A stretch of 64,000 nt of DNA from the NCBI RefSeq assembly GCF_002896875.1, contig NZ_CP023278.1, positions 4,658,501 through 4,722,500 of the forward strand. The letters run 5' to 3'. The stretch is from Nostoc sp. CENA543 (GTDB taxonomy: Bacteria; Cyanobacteriota; Cyanobacteriia; Cyanobacteriales; Nostocaceae). Positions 9,988 through 18,431 of this stretch are shown here, in pieces. The notes below the pieces were generated by a model, which worked only from the letters and a program-made list of their open reading frames with translations, was not told the origin of the DNA and did no database searches. A program made the translations under genes and the position numbers. Each line of letters starts with the position of its first letter. Position 1 is the stretch's first letter.

Positions 9988-10209
9988 AAAACAGTTACCT
10001 TTAGTTGCCACTTGGGGGTTACATTTGGTAAAAATTCGCCTACACTATGCCAAATAATGCTGAATAAGCGATCGCCTAAAATTTACTAAAATTTTAAAAC
10101 TGGGCGTATTTGTAGTTACACTTGACGAAGCCCATAATTTCTGGTATCCCGCATATTTGTACAACAGGCATGGTAACTTTTTACAGTTAAGTAAGGACTA
10201 GGAGCTTGT
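9988..10209 (+). promoter_or_regulatory. Region upstream of parM with repeated GTTAC motifs (candidate centromere/operator)
   Basis: Four copies of a decamer close to RGTTACMYTT: AGTTACCTTT at 9993-10002, GGTTACATTT at 10017-10026, AGTTACACTT at 10114-10123, and an inverted copy at 10172-10181. Plasmid parMRC loci carry iterons bound by ParR directly upstream of parM. The spacing here is irregular and the copies are short, so this is only a candidate. Confidence 0.3.
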
Positions 10210-11358
10210 ATGACCGACCAACCTTCCGCCGCTACCCCTATGAATGCTGCTGCCATACCTCTAAACAGGGTGTCAGCATCTACCCCCATCAATAGCACTA
10301 CCCCCCCTAAACCCACTAACGGTGTAGGGAAAGCAATTCTGAGCGTGGATTTGGGCAGAACCTCCACAAAAACTTGTGTGAGTCGTGAACCCAATAGCGT
10401 GATGTTCATACCTGCCAACGTTAAACGAATGTCCATAGAACAAGTACGTGGCGGCGTGTTTGAAGCCCGCGCCACCGACCCACTCATGGACTTATGGCTG
10501 GAATATCAAGGCAATGGCTACGCCGTAGGTCAACTAGCAGCAGACTTTGGGGCTAATCTAGGAGTTGGCCAGTCCAAAGTGGAAGATGCACTGATTAAAG
10601 TTTTGGCTTGTGCTGGCTACTTTAAACTCAGAGACGAAATTTCCGTAGTTTTAGGCTTACCTTTCCTCTCCTTAGAGCAATTTGAAAAGGAAAAAGCCCA
10701 ATTAATTAGCCAAGTCACCGGGCCTCATGTCCTCAACTTCCGAGGAGAGGCTGTGTCCTTGAATATTTCCAAAGTTTGGGTAATGCCAGAAGGCTATGGC
10801 AGTTTGTTATGGTCAGAAGCACAACCCAAAAAGAGTGGTAGCACCCCAGATTTCACAAAAATCTCTGTGGCAATTGTTGATATCGGACACCAAACTATTG
10901 ACTTTTTGATGGTAGATAACTTCCGGTTTGCCCGTGGTGCTTCCAAGAGTGAAGATTTCGGAATGAACAAGTTTTATGAATTGGTAGCAGCTGGAATTGA
11001 AGGCGCAGATAGTCAATCTCTGGCTTTAATTTCGGCTGTAAATAAACCAAAAGGCGATCGCTTCTATCGTCCCAAAGGTGCTAGCAAACCCACCAACTTA
11101 GACGACTTTCTCCCCAACCTCACTGAGCAGTTTTCTCGCGAAATTTGTAGTCGCGTTTTAGCATGGTTGCCAGAACGGGTTACAGATGTAATTCTCACCG
11201 GTGGTGGTGGAGAATTCTTCTGGGAAGACGTACAACGTTTACTCAAGGACGCTCAAATTAACGCTCACCTATCAGCTCCTTCTCGACAAGCGAACGCTTT
11301 GGGGCAGTATATTTATGGAGAGGCGCAATTATCCGCCAGTCGCTCTTCTAGGGCTTAA
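10210..11358 (+). CDS. ParM/StbA-like actin-family ATPase
   Basis: 382 residues. After a Pro/Thr-rich, probably disordered lead (1-37) come the actin-fold nucleotide-binding motifs: phosphate-1 LSVDLGRTSTKTC, phosphate-2 VAIVDIGHQTIDFLMVD, and adenosine motif VILTGGGGEFFW. ParM proteins polymerise to push plasmid copies apart; chromosomal relatives in cyanobacteria are uncharacterised. ATG start preceded by AAGGACTAGGAG. Five bases separate it from the next gene, whose N-terminus looks like the ParR fold, so the two are probably one operon. It could instead be a cytoskeletal or phage-type actin. Confidence 0.88.
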   Translation: MTDQPSAATPMNAAAIPLNRVSASTPINSTTPPKPTNGVGKAILSVDLGRTSTKTCVSREPNSVMFIPANVKRMSIEQVRGGVFEARATDPLMDLWLEYQGNGYAVGQLAADFGANLGVGQSKVEDALIKVLACAGYFKLRDEISVVLGLPFLSLEQFEKEKAQLISQVTGPHVLNFRGEAVSLNISKVWVMPEGYGSLLWSEAQPKKSGSTPDFTKISVAIVDIGHQTIDFLMVDNFRFARGASKSEDFGMNKFYELVAAGIEGADSQSLALISAVNKPKGDRFYRPKGASKPTNLDDFLPNLTEQFSREICSRVLAWLPERVTDVILTGGGGEFFWEDVQRLLKDAQINAHLSAPSRQANALGQYIYGEAQLSASRSSRA

Positions 11359-11363
11359 AAAGA

Positions 11364-11873
11364 ATGTTCCAATGGTCAAAAAAAGTAGTTAAATCGGTTA
11401 CGTTCAACCCAGAGGTCGCTGATGAAAGTTTGTTAGCGGTTGTAGAAAACTATCTAGAAAAACAACCGGACAAAACTTTCAGTGACCTCTGCAAAGAAGC
11501 CTTGTGGCAAACTTTATGCGTACCGGAATCTGTAAAACCTGGTCTCAAAACAGCAGCGACAGGCGCGGTTGAACAAAAAATCGATGACCTGCAACGTCAA
11601 GTAGCTGACCTTGAGGAACGTTTTTTTGCCAAAGAATCGAATCGCCTAGAGGGACTAGAACGCCAGGTATTGCAATTAACGCAGCAGCTGGCGCATCTGG
11701 CAATCATGGTGACAGAAAGACCCGTAGTGTATTCTTCACCTCCACCCACGCCAGCAGTAGAAGCAGTCAATCCTACTGCTACTACTCCTCCCCCTCCTAG
11801 CTATCCTGTCAATCCTCCAGAAGAGGTTGATCCTTTAATTAGTCGTTTGAGCCAGTATCTTGATGATTTTTAA
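11364..11873 (+). CDS. ParR-like ribbon-helix-helix protein with coiled coil and proline-rich tail
   Basis: 169 residues. Residues about 8-55 fit a ribbon-helix-helix: a strand (VKSVTFNP), helix 1 (DESLLAVVENYLEK), a turn (QPDKTF) and helix 2 (SDLCKEALWQTL). Residues about 70-115 form a coiled coil (VEQKIDDLQRQVADLEERF, LEGLERQVLQLTQQL). The tail is Pro-rich and ends in an acidic/hydrophobic peptide (DPLISRLSQYLDDF), which could contact the actin filament as the ParR C-terminus does. Position directly after the ParM-like gene supports the adaptor role; DNA binding is inferred. Confidence 0.7.
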   Translation: MFQWSKKVVKSVTFNPEVADESLLAVVENYLEKQPDKTFSDLCKEALWQTLCVPESVKPGLKTAATGAVEQKIDDLQRQVADLEERFFAKESNRLEGLERQVLQLTQQLAHLAIMVTERPVVYSSPPPTPAVEAVNPTATTPPPPSYPVNPPEEVDPLISRLSQYLDDF

Positions 11874-11915
11874 CAAAAAATCATAAATATTGAGCCTTAA
11901 ATGCTCATATGAAAG

Positions 11916-11943
11916 TTCCTTAATAGTCTCGGCTATTAAGGAA
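11916..11943 (+). terminator. Hairpin after the parM operon
   Basis: Perfect 11-bp stem TTCCTTAATAG/CTATTAAGGAA with a 6-base loop TCTCGG, 43 bases after the stop. Only a weak T-rich tail follows. Confidence 0.6.
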
Positions 11944-11954
11944 TATTAGTATTT

Positions 11955-12051
11955 GGTCAATAGTCATTAGTCAACAGTCAACAGTCAATAGTCAACAGTT
12001 ATTAGTCATTCGGTATGGGAGGACAATCTACCTTGTCTACCTTGTCTACCT
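11955..12051 (-). repeat. Inverted-repeat left arm flanking the phosphohexomutase gene
   Basis: TCAACAGTC/TCATTAG-type heptamers followed by cggtatgggagga and two copies of ctaccttgt. Its reverse complement is found nearly unchanged at 13677-13786, on the other side of the gene. A short TTTTGAA array (12068-12091) follows. Confidence 0.85.
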
Positions 12052-12173
12052 CGTTCCCAATCCTTCTTTAATTTTGAATTTTGAATTTTGAATTTATCAG
12101 TCCCCAGTCCCTTTTATTACTTGCCCAACTGTGCAAATGCTAGAATCCTCAAGTGTACTCTGAGGATACTTGA

Positions 12174-13610
12174 ATGCCAGTTATAGCTAGTCCAATCAAG
12201 TTCGGCACGGATGGCTGGAGAGGCGTAATTGGTGATGAATTCACCTTTGAACGTCTAGCTTTGGTCGCGCCAGTTGCAGCAAAAGTATTATATGATACTT
12301 ATTTTTCAACGGTGGGTAGCCGCACAATCATTGTGGGTTACGATCGCCGGTTTATGGCAGAAGATTTTGCTCGTGTTGTAGCTAATGCTGTCACCGCCAT
12401 TGGTTTTGATGTGCTGCTAAGTGATAGCTATGCCCCGACTCCGGCTTTTAGCTGGGCGGCAAAACAACTCAATGCTTTAGGCGCGTTAGTCATTACAGCT
12501 AGTCATAATCCAGGGGCTTATTTAGGATTAAAAGTTAAAGGTTATTTTGGTGGTTCAGTATCGCCAGAAGTCACAAAAGATATAGAAGCACTATTACCAG
12601 TAGGTGTACCAGCAGCAGCAACACCAGGTAAATTAGAGAATTTTGACCCTTGGCCGAGTTATATCCAAGGCTTAGAAGCCAAAGTCAATATCACCAAACT
12701 CAGAGAAGCGATCGCCTCTGGTAAACTCAGCGTATTCGTTGATGTCATGCACGGTGCAGCTGCTAGCGGTTTGGGCAGATTATTGGGAGAAAAAGTCCAA
12801 GAAATCAATAGCAACCGTGATCCTTTATTTGGTGGTGGTGCGCCAGAACCTTTACCGAAATATCTGGATGAACTATTTGATTTAATTAAAGCTCATCGCG
12901 ATCGCCATCCGTCAGATTTAACAGTGGGTTTGGTATTTGATGGAGATTGCGATCGCATCGCCGCCGTTGATGGTAGTGCTAATTTCTTGAGTTCCCAAGT
13001 CTTAATCCCGATATTAATCGACCACCTCACCCTCAGACGCAACTTCACAGGCGAAATCGTCAAAACTGTCAGTGGTTCAGATTTAATTCCCAAGGTAGCA
13101 GAACTACACAACCTCTCAGTATTTGAGACACCAGTAGGGTATAAGTATATTGCCGATAGAATGTTAGCTGCACCAGTATTGTTAGGTGGGGAAGAATCGG
13201 GCGGTATTGGTTATGGAAGCCATATTCCCGAACGCGATGCCCTTTTATCAGCATTGTATGTCTTAGAGGCGATTGTTGAATCTGGGCAAGATTTAGCAGA
13301 CTATTATCGCCATCTCCAACAACAAACAGGCTTTAATTCTGCATATGATCGCATCGACTTACCCCTAGCCAGTATGGAAGTCCGGGCGCGACTACTGCAA
13401 CAACTAGAAACTCAACCCTTAATGGAAATTGCCGGTAAAGCTGTAATTGATTGTAAAGCGATTGATGGTTACAAATTCCGCCTCGCTGACAATAGCTGGC
13501 TAATGATTAGATTCAGTGGTACAGAACCAGTTTTGCGCCTCTACTGCGAAGCCTCCACCATTGAAGAAGTACATAAAACTTTGGCGTGGGCTAAAGACTG
13601 GGCGGAGTGA
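12174..13610 (+). CDS. Phosphoglucomutase/phosphomannomutase-family alpha-D-phosphohexomutase
   Basis: 478 residues, with the full set of phosphohexomutase sites: the phosphoserine loop ITASHNPG, the metal-binding loop VFDGDCDRIA, the sugar-specificity loop GGEESGGIGYG and the phosphate-binding loop IRFSGTEPVLRLY. It interconverts hexose 1- and 6-phosphates for glycogen, cell-wall or glycolipid sugars; which sugar is preferred cannot be told from sequence. ATG start (MPVIASPIKFGTDGWRG). The gene sits alone between inverted copies of a ~90-bp repeat, which could allow its inversion. Confidence 0.92.
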   Translation: MPVIASPIKFGTDGWRGVIGDEFTFERLALVAPVAAKVLYDTYFSTVGSRTIIVGYDRRFMAEDFARVVANAVTAIGFDVLLSDSYAPTPAFSWAAKQLNALGALVITASHNPGAYLGLKVKGYFGGSVSPEVTKDIEALLPVGVPAAATPGKLENFDPWPSYIQGLEAKVNITKLREAIASGKLSVFVDVMHGAAASGLGRLLGEKVQEINSNRDPLFGGGAPEPLPKYLDELFDLIKAHRDRHPSDLTVGLVFDGDCDRIAAVDGSANFLSSQVLIPILIDHLTLRRNFTGEIVKTVSGSDLIPKVAELHNLSVFETPVGYKYIADRMLAAPVLLGGEESGGIGYGSHIPERDALLSALYVLEAIVESGQDLADYYRHLQQQTGFNSAYDRIDLPLASMEVRARLLQQLETQPLMEIAGKAVIDCKAIDGYKFRLADNSWLMIRFSGTEPVLRLYCEASTIEEVHKTLAWAKDWAE

Positions 13611-13612
13611 AG

Positions 13613-13675
13613 GGACTGGGGACTGGGGACTGGGGATTGGGGACTGGGGATTGGGGATTGGGGATTGGATACTGG
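13613..13675 (+). repeat. GGGGACT/GGGGATT heptamer array
   Basis: About eight consecutive 7-base units of the GGGACTG/GGGATTG type directly after the phosphohexomutase stop. This is the short tandemly repeated repetitive (STRR) class known from heterocystous cyanobacteria. Confidence 0.9.
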
Positions 13676-13676
13676 G

Positions 13677-13786
13677 TGACAAGGTAGACAAGGTAGATTT
13701 TCCTCCCATACCGAATGACTAATAACTGTTGACTGTTGACTGTTGACTGTTGACTAATGACTAATGACTAATGACTAATAACCAAT
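13677..13786 (+). repeat. Inverted-repeat right arm flanking the phosphohexomutase gene
   Basis: GACAAGGTAGACAAGGTAGA, then tcctcccataccgaatgac, then TGTTGAC and TAATGAC heptamers, running into the rdgB start. It is the reverse complement of 11955-12051 with only a few differences. A shorter piece (gacaaggtagacaaggtaga) recurs at 32801-32820 and partly at 48531-48546. Confidence 0.85.
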
Positions 13787-14369
13787 GACAATACTAGTAG
13801 TAGCGACGAGTAACCCTGGTAAATTGCGGGAAATGCAAGCTTACCTCAAAGATACTGATTGGGAATTACAACTCAAGCCTGAAGAATTAGAAATAGACGA
13901 GACAGGAGAAACCTTTGAGGAGAATGCCTGTTTGAAAGCTTCAGAAGTAGCTAAAGCTACAGGACAATGGGCGATCGCAGATGATTCTGGTTTACAGGTC
14001 GATGCCCTTTATGGTTCGCCTGGTGTATATTCTGCCCGCTATGGTAATAGTGACACTGATAGAATTGCCAGATTATTAAAGGAGTTAGGTAGCGAAGTTA
14101 ACCGCAAAGCTCAGTTTGTATGTGTAGTGGCGATCGCTTCTCCCGATGGTAATATTGCTATTCAAGCCGAAGGTATTTGTCCTGGCGAAATTCTTCATGC
14201 ACCCCTTGGCGAAGGTGGTTTTGGCTACGATCCCATTTTTTACGTTCCAGAGAAGCAATTAACCTTTGCTCAAATGACACCAGAAATCAAAAAATCAGTT
14301 AGCCACCGAGGTAAAGCCTTTGCTGTTTTACTCCCTCAACTCAAAACATTGCTGAGTCCTGAGTTCTAA
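13785..14369 (+). CDS. rdgB: Non-canonical purine NTP pyrophosphatase (RdgB/HAM1)
   Basis: 194 residues; hydrolyses dITP, ITP and XTP to monophosphates so that deaminated purines are not used in nucleic acids. Family motifs: VVATSNPGKLREMQ at the start, ETGETFEENACLKA, ADDSGLQVDALYGSPGVYSARY (catalytic Asp region), GEGGFGYDPIFYVP, and SHRGKAF near the end. ATG start; no ribosome site is visible because the heptamer repeats abut the gene (CCAATG). Length is normal. Confidence 0.95.
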   Translation: MTILVVATSNPGKLREMQAYLKDTDWELQLKPEELEIDETGETFEENACLKASEVAKATGQWAIADDSGLQVDALYGSPGVYSARYGNSDTDRIARLLKELGSEVNRKAQFVCVVAIASPDGNIAIQAEGICPGEILHAPLGEGGFGYDPIFYVPEKQLTFAQMTPEIKKSVSHRGKAFAVLLPQLKTLLSPEF

Positions 14370-14519
14370 GTGTTGAATTGGGAGAGATGTTTTGAGTAGT
14401 CATAGTGAAGAAAGATTTCATTAAAATTTCTTCACACCTTCCTTCAGACCAACTCAAAATTTCACCAGATAACTTTAATTTCTCTCTCAACTATTTTCAC
14501 TCAGCACTCAAAACTCAGC

Positions 14520-14578
14520 ACCGGCTAAACGCCGCGCTTCCGCTAACAGCACCGGCTAAACGCCGCGCTTCCGCTAAC
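14520..14578 (-). repeat. Two 28-bp repeat units beside the glnB 3' end
   Basis: Two copies (14520-14547 and 14551-14578) of ACCGGCTAAACGCCGCGCTT + CCGCTAAC. The reverse complement occurs three times at 15241-15351 and once at 27098-27125. The second copy ends 5 bases from the glnB stop codon. Confidence 0.9.
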
Positions 14579-14583
14579 AAAAC

Positions 14584-15240
<657 letters not shown>

Positions 15241-15351
15241 GTTAGCGGTAGCGCGGCGTTTAGCCGGTGGTGAGTGCTGTTAGCGGTAGCGCGGCGTTTA
15301 GCCGGTGCTGAGTGCTGAGTGCTGTTAGCGGTAGCGCGGCGTTTAGTTGGT
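15241..15351 (+). repeat. Three 28-bp repeat units (inverted relative to those at 14520)
   Basis: GTTAGCGGTAGCGCGGCGTT + TAGCCGGT at 15241-15268, 15279-15306 and 15324-15351 (the last ends TAGTTGGT), separated by gtgctgagt-type spacers. Together with 14520-14578 they enclose glnB in inverted orientation. Confidence 0.9.
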
Positions 15352-15414
15352 GCCGAGTCATTAGTTGCTTTCCCTGCCTCCCTTGCTTTCCTTGCCTTCT
15401 CTCTTGTATCTCCT

Positions 15415-16026
15415 CTAACGGCTTTGATGTTGAAACAGGGGACGCACGACTAAGTACCCAGCCCCGAAAGCTGTCAACATAATCAACAGGATGCTGATTG
15501 CTAACCACCAACCATTCATTTCTTTAGGCTCTGGCTTGGAGTTAGGATAATAACTTACTTCTTGCTCTTCAATCACAACTGTTTCTGGTGTGGGAGAGGT
15601 GATTTCTACTATAGGTACAGAGAAATCAGTGTGACTGACTTTGCTGGTTGCAGGTTCAGGTATGACGGGTTGACGTGAACGAGTAGCTTGTGGGCGTGGT
15701 TGTTCTTTTGCAGGTGCATCGGTGCTAGGAATATTACTAACTTCAGGGTGAGAATTAGGGGTATGGGTAAAGTTTGATGTAGGAGGATAATCTACTAATT
15801 TTTGTAGGTGTATAAAAGATTTAACAACTTGAGTAATTTCAAAGCGCAGACGTTGGTTTTCCTGTGCTAATTGTTGGTTTTTCGTAGTCAGCACATCTAA
15901 CTTTGCCTGTGTTGCTTTTAATTCCGCCGCTAATTCCCGATATACGTATAATGGTACGGAAGTCGGATGATTTTGGGATGTTGCTTTTGGGGGATTGCCT
16001 GGAACAGAACCAGTGGTTGTTCGCAT
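15415..16026 (-). CDS. Tail-anchored coiled-coil protein of unknown function
   Basis: 203 residues. Residues about 25-75 are a coiled coil (ELAAELKATQAKLDVLTTKN onwards); residues 80-165 are Pro/Thr/Ser/Glu-rich and probably disordered; a single membrane helix lies near the C-terminus (WWLAISILLIMLTAFGAGYL) followed by a short basic tail. The topology is therefore tail-anchored, with most of the protein in the cytoplasm. No enzymatic motif. The neighbour glnB does not suggest a role. Confidence 0.72.
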   Translation of the reverse strand: MRTTTGSVPGNPPKATSQNHPTSVPLYVYRELAAELKATQAKLDVLTTKNQQLAQENQRLRFEITQVVKSFIHLQKLVDYPPTSNFTHTPNSHPEVSNIPSTDAPAKEQPRPQATRSRQPVIPEPATSKVSHTDFSVPIVEITSPTPETVVIEEQEVSYYPNSKPEPKEMNGWWLAISILLIMLTAFGAGYLVVRPLFQHQSR

Positions 16027-16200
16027 TGGTGGGTTGGTATAAAAATGAGTTGAATTTAGAGTATGAGCAATGTTATCAAAAGATAGTTGGCTTGGAAACA
16101 GGCAATAGGTGATTGGTCATTGGGAATAGGGAATTGGGCATGGGATATAGAATTCGCCTATGCAGAGTTTTGATTGGGGGTTATCTTGCCTGTATAAATG

Positions 16201-17022
16201 TTAATTTGACAACAAGGGGTAAAAGTGTCCTACCGGGCCTTGACCTTTGCCTATATCTAAGGCGTAAGTGAGTGCATTAGTAACATATTTTTTAGCTTGT
16301 TGTACAGATTGCCATAAATCTTCACCTTTGGCTAAATTGGCAGCGATCGCAGCTGATAAAGTACAACCAGTCCCATGAGTATTGTGAGTATCTACTTGCT
16401 GTGTGGTTAAGGTTTCTAACTTCTGCCCGTCAAACCAAATATCAACACCACGGGCGTTACCTGATATTCCACCACCTTTAACTAGCACGACTTTCGCCTT
16501 TAAATTACGATGAATTACTTGTGCTGCTGCCCTCATATCGTCTAATGTATTTACCGTTAAACCACTTAAAATCTGAGCCTCGTAGCGATTGGGTGTAATA
16601 ATAGCAGCTTGGGGGATGAGTTGTTCTCGGAGTGTTTTCACAGCGTCATCATCAATTAACTGCGCCCCTGTGCGTGATACCATCACAGGGTCAACAACTA
16701 AATTAGGAATTCCTAAAGCCTCAACTTGCTCGGCAACAGCAGCAATAATTTCTTGATTGAGTAACATTCCCGTTTTCGCCGCTCGTACCCCAATATCCTC
16801 AAATACGGCTTGAATTTGGGCTATAATCGCCTCTGGTGGCATAGCATCAACTCGCGCTACTCCCAAGGTATTTTGAGCCGTCACGCAGGTTACAGCACTA
16901 GTTCCGTGAACGCAATGAAAAGCAAAGGTGCGTAAGTCAGCTTGAATTCCTGCACCACCACCGCTATCTGAACCAGCAATAGTTAATGCAACTGGTATTT
17001 TAGATTTTATCTCAGCATTCAT
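16201..17022 (-). CDS. thiD: Hydroxymethylpyrimidine/phosphomethylpyrimidine kinase
   Basis: Ribokinase-fold enzyme that phosphorylates HMP-P to HMP-PP in thiamine synthesis. Visible motifs: TIAGSDSGGGAGIQADLRTF (HMP site), VVDPVMVSRTGAQLI, ITPNRYEA and the anion hole/catalytic HNTHGTGCTLSAAIAA. No ThiE fusion. The ORF reaches a TTG at 17028, but ATG at 17022 (MNAEIKSK) is the likely start, 273 residues. It diverges from the amidohydrolase gene across 33 bases, so promoters must overlap. Confidence 0.95.
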   Translation of the reverse strand: MNAEIKSKIPVALTIAGSDSGGGAGIQADLRTFAFHCVHGTSAVTCVTAQNTLGVARVDAMPPEAIIAQIQAVFEDIGVRAAKTGMLLNQEIIAAVAEQVEALGIPNLVVDPVMVSRTGAQLIDDDAVKTLREQLIPQAAIITPNRYEAQILSGLTVNTLDDMRAAAQVIHRNLKAKVVLVKGGGISGNARGVDIWFDGQKLETLTTQQVDTHNTHGTGCTLSAAIAANLAKGEDLWQSVQQAKKYVTNALTYALDIGKGQGPVGHFYPLLSN

Positions 17023-17055
17023 AAGCAAAAGTTAATTTAAATTACAGCTAATGCA

Positions 17056-17826
17056 ATGGATTTATTTACTGTTAACACACCAATATCACCAGCAGTACCA
17101 ATAGTTGCTAATATTCCCCATAGCGGGTTAAATATTCCGGCAAATATAGCTCAACATCTTTCTCAAGCCTATCTCCCTAACCAAGATTGGCATTTAGATA
17201 AACTGTATGATTTTCTCCCTCAATTGGGAGTAACAGTCATGCAAGCTAATTACAGTCGATATGTAGTTGATTTAAACCGAGAGTTAAAAGAGCCGATAGC
17301 AGGCAATTTTTGGTCATCTGTTGTACCGCTACAAACAGCATTTGGTCAGGCAATTTATCAAAATAATCCTAGTATAGAAGATATACGACATCGTATACAG
17401 AAATATTATCTTCCCTATCATCAAAAATTAGAAAAATTACTGAAAGAGAAAGTGCAGGAGTTCGGAAAAGTCTATTTGCTAGACTTACACAGTTTTGGTG
17501 GATTAATTGATGATCAAATATGTTTAGGGAATTCTAACGGAAAAAGCTGTAAGGAATGTTTGATGTTAACAGTCGAATCGAGTTTTACAGCTAGTAATTA
17601 CCAAGTGGTAAAAAATAAAGTTTTTACAGGTGGTTATATTACTCGATTTTATAGTCAAATATCAGGAGTTGAAGCACTACAGATTGAGGTTAAATATCAT
17701 GTTTATTTAGATACTAAGCAACTAGATCAACCACAATCTCCTGATTGGGATGTACCCCATTTCCATCAAGCCAAGGATAAATTTAGAGATGTCTTTGCTA
17801 AAATCAGCAGTTCATTAAAAGGCTAA
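17056..17826 (+). CDS. N-formylglutamate amidohydrolase-family protein
   Basis: 256 residues. Motifs of the FGase family: VANIPHSGLNIPANI, NYSRYVVDLNRE, PYHQKLEKLLKE and LLDLHSFG (candidate metal ligands His/Asp). Known members hydrolyse N-formyl-L-glutamate in histidine breakdown, but the hut genes are not here, and the family also contains other carboxyamide hydrolases. ATG start at 17056. Overall lower GC and AT-ending codons than thiD, but not clearly foreign. Confidence 0.85.
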   Translation: MDLFTVNTPISPAVPIVANIPHSGLNIPANIAQHLSQAYLPNQDWHLDKLYDFLPQLGVTVMQANYSRYVVDLNRELKEPIAGNFWSSVVPLQTAFGQAIYQNNPSIEDIRHRIQKYYLPYHQKLEKLLKEKVQEFGKVYLLDLHSFGGLIDDQICLGNSNGKSCKECLMLTVESSFTASNYQVVKNKVFTGGYITRFYSQISGVEALQIEVKYHVYLDTKQLDQPQSPDWDVPHFHQAKDKFRDVFAKISSSLKG

Positions 17827-17879
17827 ATATTATTAATTGAAACAGCATTTAAATTTAAATATTATCTCTTTCCTCTTCC

Positions 17880-18305
17880 CTATTCCTTCGTGATATTTTG
17901 CAACGCACCTTGTAAAAACTTACCCCATTCCGCCGCTAGGGAAATTTCTGTGAATGGAACTTTTACTGATTGATTGGCTTCATTCAAGATAAATTCTAGC
18001 TCAATTGTCCGACCCTTCTGGGGAAGCGCATTTATATCTGTAACTTTTCCATCTATCAACAGGTGAATCTTTTGAACGTCTAACAGTGAGAAAGTTTGCA
18101 GTTGAATTAGTCCCTTGGCTGTGGGTTTGCCCCAGGTGATGCTGTTGTCCTTTTGACCCAAAACAGCGTAAATATCGTATTTAGCGCGATCAAATTGCTC
18201 TGCCCAAATACGATAAGCTTCGACTTTTTGATACTCCTTTGAGCCTTGCCAAGCCAGCCAGAAAAATATGATTAATAGGGGCAACCAGAAAAGACCACGT
18301 TCCAT
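17880..18305 (-). CDS. Small membrane-anchored protein of unknown function
   Basis: 141 residues with one N-terminal membrane helix (GLFWLPLLIIFFWLAWQGS) and a C-terminal soluble part with alternating strands (KPTAKGLIQLQTFSLLDVQK, KIHLLIDGK, RTIELEFILNEA). Looks like a conserved hypothetical; no catalytic motif. ATG start. It diverges from the subtilase gene at 18432, 126 bases away, and might act with it on the periplasmic face, which is only a guess from position. Confidence 0.75.
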   Translation of the reverse strand: MERGLFWLPLLIIFFWLAWQGSKEYQKVEAYRIWAEQFDRAKYDIYAVLGQKDNSITWGKPTAKGLIQLQTFSLLDVQKIHLLIDGKVTDINALPQKGRTIELEFILNEANQSVKVPFTEISLAAEWGKFLQGALQNITKE

Positions 18306-18431
18306 CGTTTAAATATTCCTCAGTCAAAGATTTAACTAAAAAAGGTGTAACTTAATTGCAAACTCAACCAACTAGGGGTGTAGATAAGTTATCGTAGTGA
18401 ACAAACTGGCAAAAAGCGGTGATGAGTTGGT

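Noticed and set aside
13613-13786. Possible CRISPR array
   Set aside because: The repeats are contiguous 7-base units without unique spacers; they are STRR heptamers.
15241-15351. 28-bp repeats as a mini-CRISPR array
   Set aside because: Unit size fits, but spacers are only 10-17 bases and are themselves repeats (gtgctgagt); inverted copies occur elsewhere and no cas genes are present.
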